From assembly GCA_035079385.1 (NCBI GenBank), contig JAVHKY010000035.1, forward strand, positions 434,001 through 498,000: DNA of 64,000 bases. Reading direction: 5' to 3'. Positions 54,093 through 64,000 of this stretch are shown piece by piece. The stretch is from Aspidiotus rigidus (taxonomy: Eukaryota; Arthropoda; Insecta; Hemiptera; Diaspididae). The notes under the pieces are model-generated. The model was not told the DNA's origin. It saw only the letters and a program-made list of their open reading frames with translations, and ran no database searches. Position 1 is the stretch's first letter, and each line of letters begins with the position of its first letter. Made by a program: the position numbers and the translations under genes.

Positions 54093-55650
54093 CACCAGTA
54101 TTCACGAAGTTGGCCATTGTTATCAGCCGCAAGAGAGGTATTATTTATAATTAGTTTTTTTTTCAAGCGTCTTATTGTTAAGTTTCTTTCGCAAGTAAGT
54201 ATTCGTATTATGTGTGGAAAGTCGACGAAATATCGTTACGTTTGTACTATCCAAGAAAAAAATTGTCTTTCGTGCTCTCTTTTTGCATTTATTTATTACG
54301 TAGGTGTTCTATAACTGATGTTCGACATCATTTGTGATCTCAGTATTCCGCGCGTGGTGATTAGAGACGAATATTTAGATTACTTTAGCGAGCGTGAATC
54401 TTAAGTGTATTGCTTCTTCGTTTTCTTGTGTATTCTGTGTTCCAACTGTTTCAATTTATTATTGTAAGATTAAGTACAATTTTGATTCTCATCGTATCGA
54501 AATGACGTACCTACTATCTTTTACGCGAATTTACTTACAACTAAATTCCTTAGTACAGTATTAGTCGCATTTTCTGTCCTCGACACCTAATGATCGAAAA
54601 AGGTGCTGAACAATGTGCAACCCCTCTTCTTAATTTTTTTTTCATCTTCATTAGCCTTCGTGCTATATTTATTAAGTGAACCAATTGTGATAGTAATTTT
54701 AAATTTCACGCGTTTTTTTTTTTCTCTCTTTTTTAATCCCTATTTTTAATTGTGAACTAACTTTGATAAAGAAAGAATGAAGGATTAGACGAATTTTTTC
54801 GCTTTATTTTTCAATTACATTTGTAAGAATCTCAGAGTATGTTTTTAATGTAATAATATATTTGCGTGATATTATTGTGTTTATTCAAATCGAATTAGGC
54901 TCCCTTGAAGAACTGAGTCCGTGAAGCCGAAAGCTGAAAATTAATTTTAGGTATAAATATCGTACAAAACGCTCGCGATGAAGATTAATATGCAGCGCAG
55001 TCGGTTAATTTATGATGTACATGATTGTATGAATCATTCCTACGTGTCGAATCGTTTAGAAGGAACGTGTTTTCGAATCCTTAACTTTAGATATACCATC
55101 AATGTTGGATAATATTGCTTCTTATTTCTGTATGCTATGTTCTTGTTATACGTAATCTTTGTATTATATTAGCGGTATAATTTGGATATTATGTACTTAG
55201 AAAAGAGCGCTGCGTGATGATTTGTTTCCATCAATCACCGAATGTGTTACAAGTTATAGGATCGGTCGACTACTTTTCTATTTTGTAATCACTATTTTAT
55301 TTATTACTATTATTTTTCTTCTTTTGCTTCTTTTTTTCGCTTTCTCTGAAATTTTCTTCATGTTAACGCAGCGGAATTGCTTAGATTTTTTCCTCTTTAT
55401 TTTTCTTACTCAGAGTTAACGATGATAGAGAAAACTTCTATTTCTCTCACTTTTTTTTGTATATTACCCAAAAGTATAATTGAATGATTACGTAATTTTT
55501 TTGTTCATATTTATGTTTGTAAGACAGGATGTTTTATCGCTGGAGAGGAATTTATTTTTATCGATTTTACCTTGCGTAAGTTGGAGAATAATAAATGTTA
55601 TGTTGAGGAATAGAGAAATAAAATATTAAAAATTGTTCTTACAGACTCGG
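54093..55650 (+). other. Probable 3' UTR of the RBM33-like gene
   Basis: About 1.5 kb of AT-rich sequence without coding frames, ending at polyadenylation signals at 55590-55595 and 55617-55622 (AATAAA). A T run follows at 55,653. Confidence 0.5.
55617..55622 (+). terminator. Polyadenylation signal, RBM33-like gene
   Basis: AATAAA in the context GAGAAATAAAATATT. A second AATAAA lies at 55590. Assignment to this gene assumes a 1.5-kb 3' UTR. Confidence 0.4.
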
Positions 55651-56719
55651 ACGTTTTTTTTTTTTTTTTTTCATTATTTATTTTATTCTTTTGTACGTAT
55701 GTATTTCTGTATTTTAATTCGCGTTTATGCGATCACAAATTACGTATAAATACATATATCCGTCGCTAAAATATCGTCGCTTGAATGTTGCTGTCGGTAT
55801 TATATTAGGTATCGATGTATATTGCATTCAATGAACACAATGATATTTCTATGATTGTTGTGTTTTAGAAAACTCTTGCTGTGATATTTTCTATAGTCGA
55901 ATTTTATATTATTGATTTGTTTTTCCTATATTACTTTATTTTTCTTTAGTCCATCTCTCGATCACGATTCATTTGAAATCTGCTTTATTCCATCGTCATA
56001 TCGATCCATCGTACTACCAAATCATCAATAAAAATTCGTAGTTTGCATATACGGTGTATTTATTTACGAGTATAGTTTTCAGTGTGTGTTCGGATTTGAC
56101 TACAAAATTATTTCTCAGCTGTGCTAACGAATGCCATCCATTGCTTGCGGAGTCTGCCAGTATGCGAAATGAATTGCTGAAAAATAAAGACTCGTCGTTT
56201 ATTTAAAGTTTGAATCTTATAATAACTGAAACAATTCAGTTAATTTCTAGTCCTTTGAATCTAATGGAGGGGAATGTGGCTGATTTGCATTGCTTAAAGA
56301 CGGAATTCTTTAATTGATCTCGGATTAATCATCCCCAAAAATGAGATATTGGATTGAGTGGAAATATCTAGATTTCGATCTTGAATTACAAGAAGATGAG
56401 ATTAAAGATATTTTCTTCTTTCATTTAAAAAACAATTAATTACGAACCCAACCCTGACGAGGATAGACAGACAAACTTTCTGCTCAATTTTTACTCAAAT
56501 GGTCCCAGTTTTATAAGCATTATGGAATGCTAAAAAATCAAATTTTGTTTTATTTAAGCCTCTTTATTTTCTGGTGATTTTTTCTTCATTAGCGCAGTTC
56601 ATTAGGTACAGCCCACGAGAAAAAAAAATGTTCTAGTATCATTGTAAAACAGTATTAAAATATTGATGAGTAAAATACTGAAAAAAGAAAGATGATTCAA
56701 CCTGATTGACAAGGACTGC
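55651..56719. other. Intergenic, nothing supported
   Basis: AT-rich, no gene. The right end should contain the 3' UTR of the cystatin (TTTATT near 56,549, that is AATAAA on the minus strand). Confidence 0.4.
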
Positions 56720-57163
56720 TTATACAGAGTAATTCCACTTCTGCATCGTGGGACATTCTATTTTCAAAACCTCTAAGAAATTCATCCACGGCTTCTCCCA
56801 TATGTCCATTGTACAAATGCTACATTCTGGAGTCTGCTGTTTACCGTTGCACGTGCTGGGCGTGCACATCTCCACTTTAAGGTAATACCGTTCACCCGCC
56901 ACTACTTGTGATTCAGCCTCGATAACTTTGCGAATTTCCCGTGAACACCGTTCACCTTTCATCAAATCCATTTTTTCGATCCCAGTGGAGGCGACTTTCA
57001 ACACTTCTTTATCTTTGGAACCCCGAGTAACCTTTCCGCCATATAATACTGTAGAATGGGTTTCATCGGTGGGTAAACATCGTCCCCAGTTGACGCAATA
57101 CCCAAGACATACAATCACCATAAACATTTCCGCGAAAGAAATATTCGAAAATAAATTTTTCAT
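56720..57163 (-). CDS. Secreted cystatin (cysteine protease inhibitor)
   Basis: 147 residues in one exon. Cystatins block papain-like proteases by inserting an N-terminal glycine segment and two hairpin loops into the active-site cleft. Seen here: a hydrophobic signal peptide (about residues 8-27, FAEMFMVIVCLGYCV), glycines at 42-43 (LYGGKV), the first loop QVVAG at 86-90 and the second loop Pro-Trp at 125-126 (EKPWMNF). Five cysteines follow residue 99 (100, 105, 114, 117, 137), compatible with type-2 disulfides. All three inhibitory elements are present, so it should be active. Length fits the family. Such proteins act in digestion, saliva, haemolymph or venom; the sequence does not tell which. 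Confidence 0.9.
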   Translation of the reverse strand: MKNLFSNISFAEMFMVIVCLGYCVNWGRCLPTDETHSTVLYGGKVTRGSKDKEVLKVASTGIEKMDLMKGERCSREIRKVIEAESQVVAGERYYLKVEMCTPSTCNGKQQTPECSICTMDIWEKPWMNFLEVLKIECPTMQKWNYSV

Positions 57164-58000
57164 TATCGTCGAGTAGCCTGTAAAAACGATTGCACAAGGT
57201 CTTCGTCGAAGGAACCAAACGCGTTTATTGTGGACGAGGATCGTCTTCCCTGTGTCACGTTATTTAACATTTACTAACCAAAGCTAGACTGCGAATTGCT
57301 CGCGAAACGTCTACTTATAATAACTCGATCTCTCTCCTGTTACACAGATAGGTGTCTAATGATCATTAAAAAGAAAAGTGTAATATATTTCACACAAATT
57401 ATCTATGTTCACTATTTTAATACTTACACATCATAATTTTCCTTTTAAAATAAGTTTGCAAAGTGGACTCGTGTACTTCATACTATTTATCACTGTGGTT
57501 ACTTACAGAAAATCATACTCGTAAATAAACGTCACTAAAAACAGTCCATAATATTCAACTTTAATTATCGGTAACCTTGGAAAAGCACTAGGTATTGCAA
57601 TCTTGACTCTCCTGTATTAATACGTCACTCGATCATTTCTGTCGTAATTTTGCGATAAATTTTGGAAGTTTTAAGACCGTGAAACACGAATATCAAAAGA
57701 AATTCCTGTGGAAATCCTATTATTCGGACCTGTATGTATTTACGGTTGACGTCACATGGTATCGAAAGGATTCTAGACTGTGAAAAATATCAACGAAATA
57801 TAGGTATCTGAGAATGAGATCGATACTTCCAACGAAAATGTAAACAATTTTTTTACATGTGTTTTTTCATGGGCAAATATTGAGTTCTAGAAATCGTCGA
57901 ATATTAAGAGAACAAACTATTTTTTAAAAACAACCTTATAAAGATGGGAGGAACTGAAGAGAGGGCTTCAGAGTATGCTAGGGTAAGGCTTAGGTGGTGG
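57164..58000. other. Upstream of cystatin, no gene seen
   Basis: No open frame or repeat recognised. Should contain the cystatin promoter, but I could not fix a TATA box. Confidence 0.4.
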
Positions 58001-58006
58001 TGGAGG

Positions 58007-58009
<3 letters not shown>

Positions 58010-58045
<36 letters not shown>

Positions 58046-58165
58046 TTTTTGAGCATTGTCTTTAGATTTATTGTCATTGTCATTGTCGTTGTCGTTGTCA
58101 TTGTTTTTTTTTCTCTCTTTTGTTTATTATTATTGTTTTATGTTTTTTTTTTTTTTTTTTTTCTT
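58010..58165. repeat. T-rich low-complexity runs
   Basis: Two long T homopolymers (about 58,010-58,044 and 58,144-58,162) flank a TTGTCA/TTGTCG repeat (58,060-58,100). Confidence 0.85.
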
Positions 58166-58309
58166 TCAATAGGGTGCCGTGAGTAATTGGACACACGTCT
58201 GTTTGCGGCACCCTCCCAAATAAGCAAATTAAATAAATAATCTATGAAGTTGTAATAATTGAAAATTCAGTTTTGGTTCTTAACAAACGATCTATTTCCG
58301 AAATATTAA

Positions 58310-58590
58310 ACGATTTCTGGAACACTCCCTCTCCCAAGCACTAAAAAACAAATCAGAAACAATAACTCCCTCCCTCGATTATTTACGTCAAACTCAATTT
58401 TATTCCATCATTTAAAAAAAAAAAAAAAAAAAAAAAATTAAGACTCTATTACCGTTCTCACAACATCCACAGTTCCACTCTTGTAATGTTTAAATTATAA
58501 CTTTGTACATTCCTTTATTTCAACCGCCGAGCCAATGGCCCTTGAGCAGCTCAGAGCTCGTTAAAAATAAAGAAAAAAAAAAAAAAAAAA
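58310..58590 (+). mobile_element. 3' end of a non-LTR retrotransposon with poly-A
   Basis: GCCGAGCCAATGGCCC near 58,527, then TTGAGCAGCTCAGAGCTCGTT and an A run match the tail of the copy at 24,930 (GAGCTAATGACCCGTTGAGC). An internal A run sits at 58,412-58,437. No coding part remains. Confidence 0.6.
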
Positions 58591-58879
58591 AAAACTATTT
58601 TTTTTTCTTATGGGGAAGTACCTGAAAGGAAAATTGTTTACATTTGTGATGGAAGTATCGAACACTGAAAGATCGATAGTTTACATTGTTTTATCCGTCT
58701 TGCTCTCAAAATGGATCCCACCGTCTGAGCGACATTTCTCACTTTTAGTGGTACGTGTTCAGTATTCATTTTGGGACTAACGTAGAAAATTTTGATTTAG
58801 TAATTGTATTTTGTCTTACGATACAGGGGCAACTATTGCAACTTTGTTGTAACATCAGCGTGAATGCTCCTGTTGGCAG

Positions 58880-59620
58880 CTTCAACTTTGTGGAAATTTG
58901 GATAAATCTTGGGGCTTGAAAAATTTCAACTTCCGACCTATATATATGGCAGCAGGGAGACTTATAGACTATAATTTTGACCCATAAAATTTTCATACAG
59001 TTCATCTGACAGTATATCATAACGGTGTGAATTTTCTGGGAGTCTACCGGGTCGGACAGGTCGCGTAAAAGAGTGGCGGTGCCTCAAACTTGTCAAAAAT
59101 AGCACACCATTTAATGGAATTAATTTGATCCTGCAAGTCACGGCTATTCATAATGAAAATATACTCATGGATGAGTTCTTGGTGAACCTGAACACTCCTC
59201 ATGAAGAGTTGAGTGAATTTTAACAGGGAACCTAATTTATGTTTTTTTTTTTGTAAGAATCGCCGTCCGCCGTCCGGCGAAAAACTTGGAAAAATTTCGA
59301 CACTCGAGGTATATATGAAAGAAAGGGGACCTAGAAAAATTTCAACCTCCGAACTATATATGAAAGGAAAGGGACTTAGAAAAATTTCGACTCTTGACCT
59401 ATATATTTCGAAGTCCTTAAGATAGGACCAGGTCACTGATGACGTCCCATTTTATACTAGGTTTATAGTAGGTCTAGGCCTCCTTCATACTAGCTTTATA
59501 CTAGATCTAGGCTTGCTTGAATTCTCAATACAAAAACCAATTTGACTCATAGAACAGGTTCCGTGCGTTCCTCGTTTAACTTCGTTAAGGAAACCGTCGT
59601 TTTTCTGAGGTCGAGTGTGG
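58880..59620 (-). repeat. Dispersed repeat A, inverted copy
   Basis: Reverse complement of 12,841-13,320, with the same order of landmarks: three units of GACTTAGAAAAATTTCGAC type with CTATATATGAAAG, then GACCAGGTCACTGATG, TACTAGGTTTATAGTAGGTC, GTGCGTTCCTCGTTTAACTT and AAACCGTCGTTTTT near 59,605. A further partial copy follows near 59,690-59,745. Confidence 0.7.
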
Positions 59621-59920
59621 AAATTTCTCCAAGTCTCCCTCCTATCATAATCTATATTTTCCACATCCTAGGTGTGCCATATTTAAGACCCCACGTGCCC
59701 CATAAAACAGGTTCCCTGCCACCCCTCGTTCAACTTCTATAAGGAATTCATGCGTTTCGTAAATAAGTATAATGTCGAGTTCCCTTATGAGGTGGATATT
59801 CCTCTTGGAATCTCTGAAGTGTTCATATCCAAGTTTGAGTCTGATCTTTTGACATGTTCCATGTCTTTTCTCTCGCCGGACCCCGATTTTGAAACTCGCG
59901 AGTACACCCCCCCCCCCCGT

Positions 59921-60500
59921 CGAGAGAAATCTCTACCCCGTGGGTGATTCAGAAATTCGCGAGTACACCCCGCGTAATAATAATAATTAATAATAAATAA
60001 ATAAATAAATAAATAAATGAATAATTAAATAATTAAATAATTAAATAATTAAATATTTAAATAATTATTTAATTAAATAATTAAATAAATAAATAATTAG
60101 AAAATCTCTACCCCGTGGGTGATTCAGAAATTCGCGAGTACACCCCGCGTAATAATAATGAATAATTAATTAATTAATTAATTAATTAATAATTAAATAA
60201 TTAAATAATTAAATAAATAAATAATTAATATAATTAATAATTAGAAAATCTCTACCCCTTGGGTGATTCAGAAATTCGCGAGTACACCCCGCGTAATAAT
60301 AATAAATAATTAATTAATTAATTAATTAATTAATTAATTAATTAATTAATAATTAAATAATTAAATAATTAAATAATTAAATAATTAAATAATTCAATAA
60401 TTCAATAATTCAATAAATAAATAATTAAATAAATAAATAATTAAATAATTAATTAATGATTAAATAATTAAATAAATAAATAATTAAATAATTAAATGAA
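59921..60500. repeat. Composite satellite: G+C-rich core separated by TAAT/TAAA arrays
   Basis: A ~55-bp core (ATCTCTACCCCGTGGGTGAT, TCAGAAATTCGCGAGTACAC, CCCGCGTAATAATAA) occurs at about 59,926, 60,102 and 60,246. A degenerate predecessor at 59,890 contains a C run. Cores are separated by pure TAAT/TAAA/ATTA arrays of about 90-120 bp, the last continuing to 60,500. Confidence 0.85.
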
Positions 60501-61030
60501 TAAATAAAATCTCCTAACGCTTACACACTCTCTTTGATGGAGACACGACTCTTCAAGTCCCTCTTCCTATCATATATGGCTGGATAGTCGAAATTTTTCC
60601 AAGTCCCCTAGACTTGAATTGTCTCATACCATTCCAATACAACAGCGAGATCGCTCGTTCGCCCCACCGAAAGTTGATACCTCAAAATATAGAACACCCA
60701 TAATTACCTCAAAATATTTCTCATAGAAGACTTATACGACGCCAAGATAGGTAAAGGGGTAAATGAATAATATCTCTCGAACACTTGACCTAGTAGAAGC
60801 CTAGACTGAAATATTTCATGATGACTGATAAAATATAAAAGACATGGAACATGATTTTCATTTATTTGGCTATGCCAGAAAATTTAATAATACTACAATA
60901 TGACCAAGTTACATTTTATGCTAATTGTGATCTAGGACCTCTAAAACGCCGAGAAAGTCATTGCCCCCTCTCCCCATTCACCTTGCTACGGGTGTAATAC
61001 CTCACTTTTTTTCCTCTGTCCATCCTTTAT
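60500..61030. other. Spacer before PLE-4
   Basis: Contains one short repeat-A unit near 60,550-60,610 and a segment near 60,840-60,890 (ACATGGAACATGATTTTCAT, TTTGGCTATGCCAGAAAAT) also found at about 18,477-18,520. Otherwise no feature. Confidence 0.45.
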
Positions 61031-61968
61031 TGAATAATATCTTCTACTGGCGCAGATACGTTGATGACCTGTTATGTACGTGGACTGGTAACTGAGATCT
61101 CTGCTTGGAGTTTCTCACGTATCTAAATAATCAATACCCTTCCATAAAATTTACTTTAAAAGTTGACGGCCCCTCGATGAATTTCTTGGACCTAACTGTC
61201 TCCGAAAGAAGTGAAGTCCTTGAGTTTGAGATTTATAGAAAAGCGACTTCGACCGATGCTTTAGTCCACGAGTCGTCATCCTGTTCTATCGCTCACAAAT
61301 ACGCGGCGTTTAATAGTTTAGTCCACAGATTAACTCACATTCCTTTGAGTCAAACTGCCTTCAGGAGAGAGTTTACCACAAAACATCTGGCCAGAGTTAA
61401 CAAGATTCATTCGGACATAGACACGATGGTTCGTAGGAAGATAATTAGAAAGCACCTCGACTCTACTACCTCCCTCTCCCGCTCTATAAGCCGCGAGAAA
61501 TTACGGTGGATTAGGCTCCCATTCTTGGGGAAGTTCTCCCTTCAGTTAGGACGGCCCCTTCGCCCCTTCAGCTTTCAGCCTGCATTCTATAATCCTCTTA
61601 CTGTCAAAGGGTTGTTTGTTAGGTGGAAAAACCGACTTCCTGAGGATGAGAAGAGTGGAGTGTATAGGTTAGAATGTAGAGACTGTAAGGCCGTTTATAT
61701 CGGAGAGACTGATCGGCTGCTGAAGATCAGAGTGGCTGAACATAAGAAAGCTTGGGAGAAGGATACTGAGGGAGACTCGGCATTCGCTGACCACTTAATC
61801 ACCAATAGCCATAGCTTCCGCGAGGGTTCTGAAGTGCTTCTCCATAAGGAGAATTCGTATTTCAAACGCATTTCCCTGGAACGTATAGAAATAATCCGTC
61901 ATATTATGAATACTGGTGGTGTCATCGTGCTGAATAGGCATATACCGGACAAAGAGCCTTGTTTATGA
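61030..61968 (+). pseudogene. PLE-4: Penelope-like element, RT 3' half and intact GIY-YIG
   Basis: The frame reads LLNNIFYWRRYVDDLLCTW with the catalytic YVDD at 61057-61068, a TGA stop at 61093-61095, then, in the same frame, 287 open codons from 61105. Residues 1-75 of the open part are the end of the palm and thumb (SMNFLDLTV, IYRKATSTDA, AHKYAAFNSLVHRL). Residues 190-285 are the endonuclease: YRLECRDCKAVYIGETDRL with C-x2-C and YIG, then RVAEHKKAW, and the C-terminal SLERIEIIRHIMNTGG. The copy is 5'-truncated just before YVDD, so the RT is lost, but the endonuclease region looks intact. It is the best-preserved PLE copy here and served as reference for PLE-3 and PLE-5. Confidence 0.85.
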
Positions 61969-61987
61969 ATCACAATTCGATGATCAA

Positions 61988-62150
61988 TTTTTTTTTTCTT
62001 TCTCGCGTTGATGTTGTCGGTTCTTCTCATCGTTGGGTCAGTTGCTTTCTTGTTCTCGCTGATGATGATTTCTCAACCGAAAGCGCTTCAAATTTTCTAA
62101 ATTATTTTTACGGTTTTGAATTTCTTTACTCTCTTGAACATACTTTCAAT
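61988..62150 (+). other. PLE-4 3' tail
   Basis: T-rich start, then GTTGATGTTGTCGGTTC, CATCGTTGGGTCAGTTGC, the hammerhead-like core and ATTTCTTTACTCTCTTGAA. Shared with 19,364-19,510 (plus) and 18,940-19,080 (minus). Confidence 0.8.
62050..62095 (+). ncRNA. Hammerhead-ribozyme-like motif of PLE-4
   Basis: CUGAUGA at 62059-62065, U, stem II GAUU (67-70) with AACC (75-78) and loop UCUC, intact GAAA at 62079-62082, then GCGC and UU. Both conserved core boxes are intact. Stem II has one A-C mismatch. GCGC can pair with itself in a dimer as minimal stem III. Stem I is weak by eye. Confidence 0.55.
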
Positions 62151-62159
62151 AAAAAAGAG

Positions 62160-63080
62160 GAGGTTCTGAGGCTTGTTTATTCAAGTGTATGAAGAGGAAA
62201 GTTTGTATTACTCGTATTTTCATTTCATTTAGAGAGAGTTATTTCATTTCTATATTACTGTTTATCTCTCGCTCATTCTGCTGTCTTTTTTTACAATCCC
62301 TCAATTTCAAATATACTTGTGTTTCCTCTCAGAGATAGTTAGATTTTAATTCCGATTACGACAGTGAAGAGAAGGGTGAGGATTAATTATTTCCATCGCT
62401 CCTTATTTCCTTCTCCCCCCTCCGCTTTCGTCGAACTATTTCATTATTCACTCACTAGAAAAAAATTGTTCCACATATTTTCTCAGGAATTGAGAACAGG
62501 TGAGACGAGATTCGAAGATATGTATTTTTTCCCAGCACATAGCCTATTTCGAAAAGACTTCCTGGTGTAGCTAAATAAACGCGATCCTCCGAACCCCGTC
62601 CACTTCTTAATCAAGAAATGCTTACTTCTGACTATTATATTAAAGACATATGGTGTTGTAGGCTCATGGTTCACAGACAATCGCACTCGTTCCACTCGTT
62701 CGCCTACTCCTTTCAGTCTAGTTATAGCCTAGTGAAACTCTGGACCTCCGTTTATGTAACATGGGCCTACTTTAGCCCAACATATTGAGGGCTTGGTGGT
62801 TTAATAGGTCTGAGATTCAAGGTGTTTCCATCCTATGACATCCTAGTATACTGCATGTCGAGCCTAGTATACTGTATGTCAAAGGATGAAGATGTTGTTA
62901 GGGGGCGGGGCCTCGTAAAATCGAAAATTTTTGATCTAAATTCGAGGTGTTGACATCCTCAATAAGGGGGGGGGGACGTTCGCAGGATTCAGATTTCGTC
63001 CTGGGATTTTAAATTGGGTTAGGGGTTGAGAAAAGACATGAAACATGTTGACAGATGGAGAAGGAGAAATAAAGCGTCTG
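62160..63080 (+). repeat. PLE-associated trailing segment, right copy
   Basis: Reverse-complement partner of 17,450-18,790, continuing without a break from the PLE-4 tail. Lacks the 516-bp TIR element, so it supplies the unoccupied site near 62,950. A G run lies at 62,967-62,976. Confidence 0.75.
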
Positions 63081-63640
63081 CCAACTGAAGGTGGTTGTTA
63101 AGGCATCCACATACGCATTGAAAGTTTCCAAAAAATGAAGTTTCATTCAACTTCGTTAACATAATGATTATTCTTATTTCTAGCGTTCATTGATCCGTCG
63201 TTGGGTTAAGAATATAAAATTGAGAGTTGGCCTGATCCAGTGGCGTGTATAGAACATTTTTAAGGGGAGGGGGGTAGGGGAAGACTTGAACTGAAAATTT
63301 CAAAGGGGACTTCCTTGGAAAATAATTTTCTGGAGGAGGTTTCGAACAAAATTTTATGATATTCTATAGTGAAATTTTCATTCCTGGGGAAAAGTTGTCA
63401 ACACCTGCACCGGCCAAATCGAGTTATAGACCGATTTTCCTGTGACGCCATGTATGTATATCAATAACATGCATATTTCAGCATACGTCATATCAACTTC
63501 CATGAGATTACTTCAAAAACGTTTTGATCATTCATCAGTACTTGTAGACACTTGGACAATCCTTACAAGCTACCCTCATAAACACCCCCCTTCGGCCAGT
63601 GTCTTAGTGTCTACTAGGTATGACGAGCCGAGAGTGGATG
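63081..63640. other. Spacer before PLE-5
   Basis: G-rich segment near 63,265-63,285. No gene recognised; the frame 63442-63903 is an out-of-frame reading that runs into PLE-5. Confidence 0.4.
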
Positions 63641-63689
63641 AATACAAAAAAGTGTGGAGTAGAAGAAAAGTGAATGACACTCAATCGAA

Positions 63690-64000
63690 AGTGGTCATAG
63701 CTTTCGAGAGGGGTCCGAAGTTCTCCTCCACAAGGAGAATCCGTACTTTAAACGATTGGCTCTGGAGGAAATCGAAATTATTCGACATCGATATAACAAC
63801 GACGTACGTCACCGTGTTGAACAGGTATATTCCTGAGGAGGGATTGATTGAATTAATCTATGAGAATGATTCGTATTTTGATGACTCGCTTGTTCAGTCG
63901 TGACCTCGTTCAGGGTTACTAGTTCTTGTTGGTGTTGGGTTCAGTCGCTTTCTATACCCTGAGAATGGCTGTTTAGCCGAAAGCGCTCGATGTGTTAAAA
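63690..64000 (+). pseudogene. PLE-5: 3' end of a Penelope-like element
   Basis: In one frame the sequence reads FREGSEVLLHKENPYFKRLA and then LEEIEIIRHRYNN, nearly the same as the end of the PLE-4 endonuclease, with a shifted ending RVEQVYS and stop near 63,833. Upstream is truncated or scrambled. The tail from 63,920 carries the hammerhead-like motif and runs to the window end. Confidence 0.75.
63945..63998 (+). ncRNA. Hammerhead-ribozyme-like motif of PLE-5
   Basis: CUGAGAA at 63959-63965 (G8 changed to A), U, stem II GGCU (67-70) with AGCC (75-78), four perfect pairs with loop GUUU, GAAA at 63979-63982, GCGC, then U and C, the expected cleavage position. Stem I can form with one mismatch between AUACC (54-58) and GAUGU (89-93). 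The altered core base probably lowers activity. Confidence 0.55.

Noticed and set aside
59921..60300. Regularly spaced cores that look like a CRISPR array
   Set aside because: The spacers are TAAT/TAAA microsatellite, the genome is eukaryotic and no cas genes exist; it is a composite satellite.
61105..61968. A free-standing 287-residue GIY-YIG host gene
   Set aside because: The same frame continues upstream, past one stop codon, to the YVDD of a Penelope RT, and the PLE tail follows; it is part of a truncated element.

Overview
The window is eukaryotic and almost certainly from an insect. Genes are split by GT-AG introns, polyadenylation signals follow the coding regions, and the base composition is AT-rich. 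The gene set fits: a wech/LIN-41-type TRIM-NHL protein, an ecdysteroid-kinase-like (EcKL) protein, CNOT10, an RBM33-like protein and a cystatin. The retroelements (a copia element primed by an initiator-Met tRNA half, Penelope-like elements, Jockey/R1-type non-LTR copies) also fit. I cannot place the order or species.

Layout. 1-19.5 kb is a repeat island: a 5'-truncated non-LTR copy (minus), a tandem repeat carrying a (CT)n microsatellite, a ~130-150 bp satellite interrupted by two Penelope-like elements (PLE-1 plus, PLE-2 minus), dispersed short repeats, a Helitron fragment, another ~150 bp tandem array, a 516-bp TIR element and a PLE-3 fragment (minus). 19.5-57.2 kb is the gene-bearing segment: a single-exon wech-like gene (+), a decayed non-LTR copy, an unidentified minus-strand gene whose last intron holds a complete young copia element (27,533-33,565), CNOT10 (minus, 12 coding exons), EcKL (minus, 2 coding exons), another non-LTR fragment, the RBM33-like gene (+, 16 coding exons) and a cystatin (minus). 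57.2-64 kb is again repeat-dominated: a non-LTR tail, short dispersed repeats in the opposite orientation to those on the left, an AT-rich composite satellite, PLE-4 with a ~1 kb trailing segment that also occurs inverted at 17.4-18.8 kb, and the end of PLE-5.

The genes do not form an operon or pathway. CNOT10 (deadenylation) and the RBM33-like protein (mRNA adaptor type) both belong to mRNA metabolism, and TRIM-NHL proteins of the LIN-41 group are post-transcriptional regulators, but I see no evidence that the linkage matters.

Most interesting: hammerhead-ribozyme-like cores at the 3' ends of several PLE copies, with one compensatory base-pair change; a PLE tail that directly abuts and reads in frame into the wech-like coding region; four exact 12-residue RxRHxSE repeats in that protein; a pre-miRNA-like hairpin 0.6 kb downstream of it; and a TIR element whose insertion is proven by an unoccupied paralogous site in the same window. 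All readings come from inspecting the sequence; no alignment or folding program was run.
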